Shown here piece after piece: positions 39,501 through 51,500 of a DNA stretch of 64,000 bases. Position 1 is the first letter of the stretch. Each line of letters opens with the position of its first letter. Origin of the DNA: Aplectana chamaeleonis (taxonomy: Eukaryota > Nematoda > Chromadorea > Rhabditida > Cosmocercidae); the NCBI GenBank assembly GCA_029168955.1, contig JAPDOI010000441.1:186001-250000 (forward strand). Reading direction: 5' to 3'. The notes under the pieces are model-generated. The model ran no database searches. It was not told where the DNA came from and saw nothing but the letters and a program-made list of their open reading frames with translations. The position numbers and the translations under genes were made by a program.

Positions 39501-42500
39501 CGTGGATAATGCTGCTGTAGCCGCTGTAGAGAATGTCGTGAATAATGGTGCTGTAGGCGCTGTAGAGAGTGCCGTGGATAATGGTGCTGTAGGCGCTGTA
39601 GAGAGTGCCGTGGATGATGGTGCCGTAGCCGCTGTAGATAGTGCCGTGGATAATGGTGCTGTAGCCGCTGTAGAGAGTGCCGTGGATGATGGCGCTGTAG
39701 CCGCTGTAGAGAATGCCGTGGATGATGGCGCTGTAGGCGCTGTAGAGATTGCCGTGGATGATGCTGCTGTAGCCGCCGTACAGAGTGCCGTGGATGATGG
39801 CGCTGTAGGCGCTGTAGATAGTGCCGTGGACAATGGTGCTGTAGGCGCTGTAGAGAATGCCGTGGATAATGCTGCTGTAGCCGCTGTAGATAGTGCCGTG
39901 GATAATGGTGCTGTAGCCGCTGTAGAGAGTGCCGTGGATGATGGCGCTGTAGCCGCTGTAGAGAGTGCCGTGGATGATGGTGTTGTAGCCGCTGTAGAGA
40001 ATGTCGTGGATAATGGTGCTGTAGGCGCTGTAGAGAGTACCGTGGATAATGGTGCTGTAGGCGCTGTAGAGAATGCCGTGGATAATGCTGCTGTAGCCGC
40101 TGTAGAGAATGTCGTGGATAATGGTGCTGTAGGCGCTGTAGAGAATGCCGTGGATAATGGTGCTGTAGCCGCCGTAGAGAGTGCCGTGGATGATGGCGCT
40201 GTAGGCGCTGTAGATAGTGCCGTGGACAATGGTGCTGTAGGCGCTGTAGAGAATGCCGTGGATAATGCTGCTGTAGCCGCTGTAGATAGTGCCGTGGATA
40301 ATGGTGCTGTAGCCGCTGTAGAGAGTGCCGTGGATGATGGCGCTGTAGCCGCTGTAGATAGTGCCGTGGATGATGGCGCTGTAGCCGCTGTAGAGAATTC
40401 CGTGGATAATGTTGCTGTAGCCGCCATACAGAGTGCCGTGGATGATGGCGCTGTAGGCGCTGTAGAAAGTGCCGTGGATGATGGCGCTGTAGCCGCTGTA
40501 GATAGTGCCGTGGATAATGGTGCTGTAGCCGCTGTAGAGAGTAGAGTGTTGGAACGAATAATTTTTCTTGAATATTCGAATAAACGAATAATTCGAATAA
40601 TCCACTTTTTTGAATATTCGATTATTCGAATAAACGAATATTTCACTTCTTTGAATATTCGATTATTCGAATAAGCCGAATAATCCACTTCTTTGAATAT
40701 TCGAATATTCGAATTATTCGAATATTCGAATATTTTTCGAATGTATTCGAATAAACGAATATTTGGGCAACACGCTGTTGCGTACTATCCCATTCAATCT
40801 AGCATTCAAACCCGATAGAAGACGTCGTTTTCTCGTTACAGAATTCTTGATGACTAGGGTGGGTGATCGATTTCGCCATATCGACCCGTCGGTTTAGAAG
40901 TCAACAGAATCAAATACCCACTCTTGACCCAAAATCTCCGGTTCTTGTCGATGAATTTTTCAAAGGAACAATTTTCCTGTGGACAGGTCATGAATTGTCC
41001 AGAGCTGAGATCAGCTTCCCGATCTCATCGCTGTTAATCAATAAACCGTTTAGCTAAGCGTTCCAGAACTCGATAGTTCAGTTCACAGTATCTTATCAAT
41101 TTTTTGAAGAGATACTGTGAACTATCTTTGCTGCTTGGAAGAAATTGCAGAAGTGAGCTTGGAATGAGGTCGACTTGCGTACCAAGTTCAACGCATTCTT
41201 CACAAGTCTGAAGCCTAACCTGAGCGCTGATGGAAGTGAGCTACTGTCAGCATTTTTGGAGCACCCGTGTATTAAAGGCACTGTTCGCGATAAAAATCGC
41301 TTTTCTGTTTTTGCCTATCTTGAAACCGGTCCCACTCTGATTCCAATGATGCATCTCGAATCGTACAAGACCTTCTGGGAATGGAGTTACGGTCCCTCAA
41401 AAATTGAGCTAGGGAAAATGGTGGACGAGTTGTCCAAGGCTTGTAACTTCCGTCTTTTGCAGCCGATGTGTGCGAGCTGACCTGAGTAAAGAAAGAAGTT
41501 GAGAATGAAGGGAAGAACGGGGCTTTTTACCGGAAACCATCGCTCAACTCACGGTTTCGAGTGTTCCTTTGTTCACGTCGAGGGGCAGGAAAGAGGCGGG
41601 ACTTGCCCACAATGGCGGGGTTTTCCCACTTTTCTAAGCCGTTTTGCCTCAGAAAAAAATCGACAAAACTCGGGAAACCAAAAATTAAGACCCTGAATAT
41701 GTTCGAAAGTCCGAGTTTGAAAGTAGTTGAATTTTATCATTCGATATGTGGATGTGAAAAAAAATTTCGAGTTTGCTAACTGTACTCAGAATGGAAACAA
41801 AATGACTACAGAGGCCTCAGTACTCTTGACGTCGGACCTCGCCCACCGAGAAGGTTTTTTATACATCAAACCGGATGGCGGCTATCAATTTGCCCAAGTA
41901 AGTGCTCTGTAAATCGTTTGCTGGAGCAACCTACTGTCCTTATCTGAGCAAAATCCGGTTCGCACTAGCGGACAACCGCTTCTTCAGCACGCATCGCCAA
42001 AATAGTGTGCAGGACCTAAGTGGGTTTGCGCCAGACGCCATAGAATGTGTGATGGACCCTAGTGGGAGTGCGCCGGGCACCGTAGAAACTGTGCGGGACC
42101 CGAGTGGGGTCGCGCGGGACGCCGTTGAAAGTGTGCGGGACCCACGTGGGCCGAGCGCCGTATGAAATGTGCGGGACCCAAGTCGGAGTGCGCAGAACGC
42201 CGTTGAAAGTGTATGGAACCGAAGTGGGTGAGCGCAGGACACCAAAATCATTTTGTGCGTTCATAAAGAGCGTGTGACTCCTCTTTCCTCACGTCCCCCC
42301 CCCGTTAGAACCTCATTTCAACTGCTTAGCTGTTTATATGCACTAACTTATCTAAATCGGGTTTATATATCATGGAAATGAGAGTTAATCAAAATCTGCA
42401 TCCAGGAAACACAAACATCATTCTGGTGTGCGTTCCAAGAATGTTCCCACGACGTTTTGGGAGGAAAAATAGCCTTTTCATGAACAAATTTGCTTCCCTT

Positions 42501-45500
42501 GGCTGCGAATTATAACTGTAAGTTGCCTCCACGAGGCAGTGACTACGTTTCCATGGATGTGTTTTCGCCACGGGAAAGTTCTTGAAACGCACCCTGCTTC
42601 ATTAGGCAATAGAAGTAGCAGTAGCAGGGTTTCGGTTGGCCATGGAGGCGTTTACTGAATCTCAAACAGCGGTTGTCTTTATCATGGCAGCAGTGAATAT
42701 AAAGGAACTCCCACTTAGGGATTTCATAAAACTAAAGAAGGGCTGGTGTGTCACTACACAGGAAAGGAGGTTAACAGGGTTTGCAAGGTTTGGAATGCTT
42801 TGTAATTTCTTTGGGTGTTGTCGTCGGAACCAGTTTATGGGCCGGCTCAGCGGGACCCCAACTGCTGAGGAGCCCGCTATCGCTGGCCTCTGCCGCTGTA
42901 CTTTGCGAGGAAGACGATTCTAGGAACGAGAAACAGGCGTGAGAACTTCTGTACGCAATCTCACATAGTGCTAGCGGATTTCGGCTTATTTGCCTTAAAC
43001 TCAAGATGCCGGCGCAGCCGGGCCCCAGCTGCAGATGCTGTACAGTAGTCTGCATACTTCCTAACACGATATATTTATGAGATGCTGAAGAATTGATAGA
43101 AATTACGATTCATTACTCTAAGATGTTTGACATGTAAAATCAGTGCAATATGGTTTGCGATCTTGTCGAATATTCAAAGTATTCATGCTGAATATTCGAA
43201 TATTCGAATAAACCGAATATTTCACTTCCTTGAATATTCGATTATTCGAATAAACGAATATTTCACTTCTTTGAATATTCGAGTATTCGAATAACCCGAA
43301 TAATCCACTTCTTTGAATATTCGAATATTCGAATTATTCGAATATTCGAATATTCGAATTTCATTCGAATAAACGAATATTCGGGCAACACTCTAGTAGA
43401 GAGTGCCGTGGATAATGCTGCTGTAGCCGCCGTAGAGAGTGCCGTGGATGATGGCGCTGTAGGCGCTGTAGAGAGTGCCGTGGATGATGGCGCTGTAGCC
43501 GCTGTAGAGAGTGCCGTGGATAATGGTGCTGTAGGCGCTGTAGAGAATGCCGTGGATAATGGTGCTGTAGGCGCTGTAGAGAATGCCGTGGATAATGCTG
43601 CTGTAGCCGCCGTAGAGAGTGCCGTGGATGATGGCGCTGTAGGCGCTGTAGAGAGTGCCGTGGATGATGGCGCTATAGCCGCTGTAGAGAGTGCCGTGGA
43701 TAATGGTGCTGTAGCCGCTGTAGAGAGTGCCGTGGATAATGCTGCTGTAGCCGCCGTAGAGAGTGCCGTGGATGATGGCGCTGTAGGCGCTGTAGAGAGT
43801 GCCGTGGATGATGGCGCTGTAGCCGCTGTAGAGAGTGCCGTGGATAATGGTGCTGTAGGCGCTGTAGAGAATGTCGTGGATAATGGTGCTGTAGGCGCTG
43901 TAGAGAGTGCCGTGGATAATGCTGCTGTAGCCGCCGTGGAGAGTGCCGTGGATGATGGCGCTGTAGGCGCTGTAGAGAGTGCCGTGGATGATGGCGCTGT
44001 AGCCGCTGTAGAGAGTGCCGTGGATAATGGTGCTGTAGGCGCTGTAGAGATTGCCGTGGATAATGGTGCTGTAGGCGCTGTAGAGAATGCCGTGGATAAT
44101 GCTGCTGTAGCCGCCATACAGAGTGCCGTGGATGATGGCGCTGTAGGCGCTGTAGAAAGTGCCGTGGATGATGGCGCTGTAGCCGCTGTAGATAGTGCCG
44201 TGGATAATGGTGCTGTAGCCGCTGTAGAGAGTGCCGTGGATAATGCTGCTGTAGCCGCCGTAGAGAGTGCCGTGGATGATGGCGCTGTAGGCGCTGTAGA
44301 GAGTGCCGTGGATGATGGTGTTGTAGCCGCTGTAGAGAATGCCGTGTATGATGGTGCTGTTGCCGCTGTAGAGAGTGCCGTGGATAATGATGCTGTAGGC
44401 GCTGTAGAGAATTCCGTGGATAATGCTGCTGTAGCCGCCGTAGAGAGTGCCGTGGATGATGGTGCTGTAGGCGCTGTAGAGAGTACCGTGGATGATGGTG
44501 CTGTAGCCGCTGTAGAGAGTGCCGTGGATAATGTTGCTGTAGCCGCTGGAGATAGTGCCGTGGATAATGGTGCTGTAGCCGCTGTAGAGAGTGCCGTGGA
44601 TAATGCTGCTGTAGCCGCTGTAGAGAGTGCCGTGGATGATGGCGCTGTAGCCGCCGTAGAGAGTGCCGTGGATGATGGCGCTGTAGGCGCTGTAGAGAAT
44701 GCCGTGGATAATGGTGCTGTAGCCGCCGTAGAGAGTGCCGTGGATGATGGCGCTGTAGGCGCTGTAGATAGTGCCGTGGACAATGGTGCTGTAGGCGCTG
44801 TAGAGAATGCCGTGGATAATGCTGCTGTAGCCGCCGTAGAGAGTGCCGTGGATGATGGTGCTGTAGGCGCTGTAGAGAGTACCGTGGATGATGGTGCTGT
44901 AGCCGCTGTAGAGAGTGCCGTGGATAATGCTGCTGTAGCCGCTGGAGATAGTGCCGTGGATAATGGTGCTGTAGCCGCTGTAGAGAGTGCCGTGGATAAT
45001 GCTGCTGTAGCCGCCCTAGAGAGTGCCGTGGATGATGGCGCTGTAGCCGCTGTAGATAGTGCCGTGGATAATGGTGCTGTAGCCGCTGTAGAGAGTGCCG
45101 TGGATGATGGCGCTGTAGCCGCTGTAGAGAGTGCCGTGGATGATGGTGTTGTAGCCGCTGTAGAGAATGCCGTGTATGATGGTGCTGTTGCCGCTGTAGA
45201 GAGTGCCGTGGATAATGATGCTGTAGCCGCTGTAGAGAATGCCGTGGATAATGGTGCTGTAGGCGCTGTAGAGAGTACCGTGGATAATGGTGCTGTAGGC
45301 GCTGTAGAGAATGCCGTGGATAATGCTGCTGTAGCCGCTGTAGAGAATGTCGTGGATAATGGTGCTGTAGGCGCTGTAGAGAGTGCCGTGGATAATGGTG
45401 CTGTAGGCGCTGTAGAGAATGCCGTGGATAATGGTGCTGTAGGCGCTGTAGAGAATGCCGTGGATAATGGTGCTGTAGGCGCTGTAGAGAATGCCGTGGA

Positions 45501-48500
45501 TAATGCTGCTGTAGCCGCCGTAGAGAGTGCCGTGGATGATGGCGCTGTAGGCGCTGTAGAGAGTGCCGTGGATGATGGCGCTGTAGCCGCTGTAGAGAGT
45601 GCCGTGGATAATGGTGCTGTAGCCGCTGTAGAGAGTGCCGTGGATAATGCTGCTGTAGCCGCCGTAGAGAGTGCCGCGGATGATGGCGCTGTAGGCGCTG
45701 TAGAGAGTGCCGTGGATGATGGCGCTGTAGCCGCTGTAGAGAGTGCCGTGGATAATGGTGCTGTAGGCGCTGTAGAGAATGTCGTGGATAATGGTGCTGT
45801 AGGCGCTGTAGAGAGTGCCGTGGATAATGCTGCTGTAGCCGCCGTAGAGAGTGCCGTGGATGATGGCGCTGTAGGCGCTGTAGAGAGTGCCGTGGATGAT
45901 GGCGCTGTAGCCGCTGTAGAGAGTGCCGTGGATAATGGTGCTGTAGGCGCTGTAGAGAATGCCGTGGATAATGGTGCTGTAGGCGCTGTAGAGAATGCCG
46001 TGGATAATGCTGCTGTAGCCGCCATACAGAGTGCCGTGGATGATGGCGCTGTAGGCGCTGTAGAAAGTGCCGTGGATGATGGCGCTGTAGCCGCTGTAGA
46101 TAGTGCCGTGGATAATGGTGCTGTAGCCGCTGTAGAGAGTGCCGTGGATAATGCTGCTGTAGCCGCCGTAGAGAGTGCCGTGGATGATGGCGCTGTAGGC
46201 GCTGTAGAGAGTGCCGTGGATGATGGTGTTGTAGCCGCTGTAGAGAATGCCGTGGATGATGGTGCTGTTGCCGCTGTAGAGAGTGCCGTGGATAATGATG
46301 CTGTAGCCGCTGTAGAGAGTGCCGTGGATAATGGTGCTGTAGGCGCTGTAGAGAATGCCGTGGACAATGGTGTTGTAGCCGCTGTAGAGAGTGCCGTGGA
46401 TAATGGTGCCGTAGCCGCTGTAGATAGTGCCGTGGATGATGGTGCTGTAGCCGCTGTAGATAGCGCCGTGGATGATGGTGCTGTAGCCGCTGTGGAGAGT
46501 GCCGTGGATGATGGTGCTGTTGCCGCTGTAGAGAGTGCCGTGGATAATGATGCTGTAGCCGCTGTAGAGAGTGCCGTGGATAATGGTGCTGTAGGCGCTG
46601 TAGAGAGTACCGTGGATAATGGTGCTGTAGGCGCTGTAGAGAATGCCGTGGATAATGCTGCTGTAGCCGCTGTAGAGAATGTCGTGGATAATGGTGCTGT
46701 AGGCGCTGTAGAGAGTGCCGTGGATAATGGTGCTGTAGGCGCTGTAGAGAGTGCCGTGGATGATGGTGCCGTAGCCGCTGTAGATAGTGCCGTGGATAAT
46801 GGTGCTGTAGCCGCTGTAGAGAGTGCCGTGGATAATGATGCTGTAGCCGCTGTAGATAGTGCCGTGGATGATGGCGCTGTAGCCGCTGTAGAGAATTCCG
46901 TGGATAATGTTGCTGTAGCTGTCGTAGAGAATGTCGTGGATAATGGTGCTGTAGGCGCTGTAGAGAGTGCCGTGGATAATGCTGCTGTAGCCGCCGTAGA
47001 GAGTGCCGTGGATGATGGCGCTGTAGGCGCTGTAGAGAGTGCCGTGGATGATGGCGCTGTAGCCGCTGTAGAGAGTGCCGTGGATAATGGTGCTGTAGGC
47101 GCTGTAGAGAATGCCGTGGATAATGGTGCTGTAGGCGCTGTAGAGAATGCCGTGGATAATGCTGCTGTAGCCGCCATACAGAGTGCCGTGGATGATGGCG
47201 CTGTAGGCGCTGTAGAAAGTGCCGTGGATGATGGCGCTGTAGCCGCTGTAGATAGTGCCGTGGATAATGGTGCTGTAGCCGCTGTAGAGAGTGCCGTGGA
47301 TAATGCTGCTGTAGCCGCCGTAGAGAGTGCCGTGGATGATGGCGCTGTAGGCGCTGTAGAGAGTGCCGTGGATGATGGTGTTGTAGCCGCTGTAGAGAAT
47401 GCCGTGTATGATGGTGCTGTTGCCGCTGTAGAGAGTGCCGTGGATAATGATGCTGTAGGCGCTGTAGAGAATGCCGTGGATAATGCTGCTGTAGCCGCCG
47501 TAGAGAGTGCCGTGGATGATGGTGCTGTAGGCGCTGTAGAGAGTACCGTGGATGATGGTGCTGTAGCCGCTGTAGAGAGTGCCGTGGATAATGTTGCTGT
47601 AGCCGCTGGAGATAGTGCCGTGGATAATGGTGCTGTAGCCGCTGTAGAGAGTGCCGTGGATAATGCTGCTGTAGCCGCCGTAGAGAGTGCCGTGGATGAT
47701 GGCGCTGTAGGCGCTGTAGTGAATGCCGTGGATAATGGTGCTGTAGCCGCCGTAGAGAGTGCCGTGGATGGTGGCGCTGTAGGCGCTGTAGATAGTGCCG
47801 TGGACAATGGTGCTCTAGGCGCTGTAGAGAATGCCGTGGATAATGCTGCTGTAGCCGCCGTAGAGAGTGCCGTGGATAATGGTGCTGTAGCCGCTGTAGA
47901 GAGTGCCGTGGATAATGCTGCTGTAGCCGCCGTAGAGAGTGCCGTGGATGATGGCGCTGTAGGCGCTGTAGAGAATGCCGTGGATAATGGTGCTGTAGCC
48001 GCCGTAGAGAGTGCCGTGGATGATGGCGCTGTAGGCGCTGTAGATAGTGCCGTGGACAATGGTGCTGTAGGCGCTGTAGAGAATGCCGTGGATAATGCTG
48101 CTGTAGCCGCCGTAGAGAGTGCCGTGGATGATGGTGCTGTAGGCGCTGTAGAGAGTACCGTGGATGATGGTGCTGTAGCCGCTGTAGAGAGTGCCGTGGA
48201 TAATGCTGCTGTAGCCGCTGGAGATAGTGCCGTGGATAATGGTGCTGTAGCCGCTGTAGAGAGTGCCGTGGTAAATGCTGCTGTAGCCGCCGTAGAGAGT
48301 GCCGTGGATGATGGCGCTGTAGGCGCTGTAGAGAATGCCGGGGATAATGGTGCTGTAGGCGCTGTAGAGAGTACCGTGGATAATGGTGCTGTAGGCGCTG
48401 TAGAGAATGCCGTGGATAATGCTGCTGTAGCCGCTGTAGAGAATGTCGTGGATAATGGTGCTGTAGGCGCTGTAGAGAGTGCCGTGGATAATGGTGCTGT

Positions 48501-51500
48501 AGGCGCTGTAGAGAGTGCCGTGGATGATGGTGCCGTAGCCGCTGTAGATAGTGCCGTGGATAATGGTGCTGTAGCCGCTGTAGAGAGTGCCGTGGATGAT
48601 GGCGCTGTAGCCGCCGTAGAGAGTGCCGTGGATGATGGCGCTGTAGGCGCTGTAGAGAATGCCGTGGATAATGGTGCTGTAGCCGCCGTAGAGAGTGCCG
48701 TGGATGATGGCGCTGTAGGCGCTGTAGATAGTGCCGTGGACAATGGTGCTGTAGGCGCTGTAGAGAATGCCGTGGATAATGCTGCTGTAGCCGCCGTAGA
48801 GAGTGCCGTGGATGATGGTGCTGTAGGCGCTGTAGATAGTGCCGTGGACAATGGTGCTGTAGGCGCTGTAGAGAATGCCGTGGATAATGCTGCTGTAGCC
48901 GCCGTAGAGAGTGCCGTGGATAATGGTGCTGTAGCCGCTGTAGAGAGTGCCGTGGATAATGCTGCTGTAGCCGCCGTAGAGAGTGCCGTGGATGATGGCG
49001 CTGTAGGCGCTGTAGAGAATGCCGTGGATAATGGTGCTGTAGCCGCCGTAGAGAGTGCCGTGGATGATGGCGCTGTAGGCGCTGTAGATAGTGCCGTGGA
49101 CAATGGTGCTGTAGGCGCTGTAGAGAATGCCGTGGATAATGCTGCTGTAGCCGCCGTAGAGAGTGCCGTGGATGATGGTGCTGTAGGCGCTGTAGAGAGT
49201 ACCGTGGATGATGGTGCTGTAGCCGCTGTAGAGAGTGCCGTGGATAATGCTGCTGTAGCCGCTGGAGATAGTGCCGTGGATAATGGTGCTGTAGCCGCTG
49301 TAGAGAGTGCCGTGGTAAATGCTGCTGTAGCCGCCGTAGAGAGTGCCGTGGATGATGGCGCTGTAGGCGCTGTAGAGAATGCCGTGGATAATGGTGCTGT
49401 AGGCGCTGTAGAGAGTACCGTGGATAATGGTGCTGTAGGCGCTGTAGAGAATGCCGTGGATAATGCTGCTGTAGCCGCTGTAGAGAATGTCGTGGATAAT
49501 GGTGCTGTAGGCGCTGTAGAGAGTGCCGTGGATAATGGTGCTGTAGGCGCTGTAGAGAGTGCCGTGGATGATGGTGCCGTAGCCGCTGTAGATAGTGCCG
49601 TGGATAATGGTGCTGTAGCCGCTGTAGAGAGTGCCGTGGATGATGGCGCTGTAGCCGCCGTAGAGAGTGCCGTGGATGATGGCGCTGTAGGCGCTGTAGA
49701 GAATGCCGTGGATAATGCTGCTGTAGCCGCTGTAGAGAATGTCGTGGATAATGGTGCTGTAGGCGCTGTAGAGAGTGCCGTGGATAATGGTGCTGTAGGC
49801 GCTGTAGAGAGTGCCGTGGATGATGGTGCCGTAGCCGCTGTAGATAGTGCCGTGGATAATGGTGCTGTAGCCGCTGTAGAGAGTGCCGTGGATGATGGCG
49901 CTGTAGCCGCTGTAGAGAGTGCCGTGGATGATGGTGTTGTAGCCGCTGTAGAGAATGCCGTGTATGATGGTGCTGTTGCCGCTGTAGAGAGTGCCGTGGA
50001 TAATGATGCTGTAGCCGCTGTAGATAGTGCCGTGGATGATGGCGCTGTAGCCGCTGTAGAGAATTCCGTGGATAATGTTGCTGTAGCTGTCGTAGAGAAT
50101 GTCGTGGATAATGGTGCTGTAGGCGCTGTAGAGAGTGCCGTGGATAATGCTGCTGTAGCCGCCGTAGAGAGTGCCGTGGATGATGGCGCTGTAGGCGCTG
50201 TAGAGAGTGCCGTGGATGATGGCGCTGTTGCCGCTGTAGAGAGTGCCGTGGATAATGATGCTGTAGCCGCTGTAGATAGTGCCGTGGATGATGGCGCTGT
50301 AGCCGCTGTAGAGAATGCCGTGGATGATGGCGCTGTAGGCGCTGTAGAGAGTGCCGTGGATGATGGTGCCGTAGAAGCTGTAGAGAGTGCCGTGGATTAT
50401 GGTGCTGTAGCCGCTGTAGAGAGTGCCGTGGATAATGCTGCTGTAGCCGCCGTATAGAGTGAGGTGGATGATGGCGCTGTAGGCGCTGTAGAGAGTGCCG
50501 TGGATGATGGCGCTGTAGCCGCTGTAGAGAATGCCGTGGATAATGGTGCTGTAGGCGCTGTAGAGAATGCCGTGGATAATGGTGCTGTAGGCGCTGTAGA
50601 GAATGCCGTGGATCATGCTGCTGTAGCCGCCGTAGAGAGTGCCGTGGATGATGGCGCTGTGGCCGCTGTAGAGAATGCCGTGGACAATGGTGCTGTAGGC
50701 GCTGTAGAGAATGCCGTGGATAATGCTGCTGTAGCCGCCGTATAGAGTGAGGTGGATGATGGCGCTGTAGGCGCTGTAGAGAGTGCCGTGGATGATGGCG
50801 CTGTAGCCGCTGTAGAGAATGCCGTGGATAATGGTGCTGTAGGCGCTGTAGAGAATGCCGTGGATAATGGTGCTGTAGGCGCTGTAGAGAATGCCGTGGA
50901 TCATGCTGCTGTAGCCGCCGTAGAGAGTGCCGTGGATGATGGCGCTGTGGCCGCTGTAGAGAATGCCGTGGACAATGGTGCTGTAGGCGCTGTAGAGAAT
51001 GCCGTGGATGATGGTGCTGTAGCCGCTGTAGAGAGTGCCGTGGATAATGCTGCTGTAGCCGCTGTAGATAGTGCCGTGGATAATGGTGCTGTAGCCGCTG
51101 TAGAGAGTGCCGTGGATAATGCTGCTGTAGCCGCCGTAGAGAGTGCCGTGGATGATGGCGCTGTAGGCGCTGTAGAGAGTGCCGTGGATAATGGTGCTGT
51201 AGGCGCTGTAGAGAGTGCCGTGGATGATGGTGCCGTAGCCGCTGTAGAGAATGCCGTGGACAATGGTGCTGTAGGCGCTGTAGAGAATGCCGTGGATAAT
51301 GGTGCTGTAGGCGCTGTAGAGAGTGCCGTGGATGATGGCGCTGTAGCCGCTGTAGAGAATGTCGTGAATAATGGTGCTGTAGGCGCTGTAGAGAGTGCCG
51401 TGGATAATGGTGCTGTAGGCGCTGTAGAGAGTGCCGTGGATGATGGTGCCGTAGCCGCTGTAGAGAATGCCGTGGACAATGGTGCTGTAGGCGCTGTAGA

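Larger units (their letters stand above)
40542..43395. mobile_element. 2.85-kb hAT-like insertion inside the array, 8-bp TSD GTAGAGAG
   Basis: The ends TAGAGTGTTG (40542) and CAACACTCTA (to 43395) are inverted and flanked by GTAGAGAG on both sides (40534-40541; 43396-43403). Removing it rejoins the minisatellite in perfect 36-bp phase. About 230 bp at each end (40542-40770; 43170-43395) are direct, not inverted, copies of a block packed with TTCGAATATTCGAA motifs, each finishing in GGGCAACAC. The interior has no transposase. It includes half of a TTAA MITE (41272 to about 41580), a 42-bp minisatellite (42008-42245) and a C-run near 42296. The 8-bp duplication suggests a hAT-type transposase acting in trans. 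Confidence 0.85.

Noticed and set aside
37722..40688. Pair of ~980-codon frames on opposite strands
   Set aside because: Same minisatellite effect, ending where the inserted element begins.
41727..41912. Frame ending at GTAAGT near 41900 as a transporter exon
   Set aside because: It lies inside the inserted element, and the transporter exons at 36691 and 57639 already join directly in frame.
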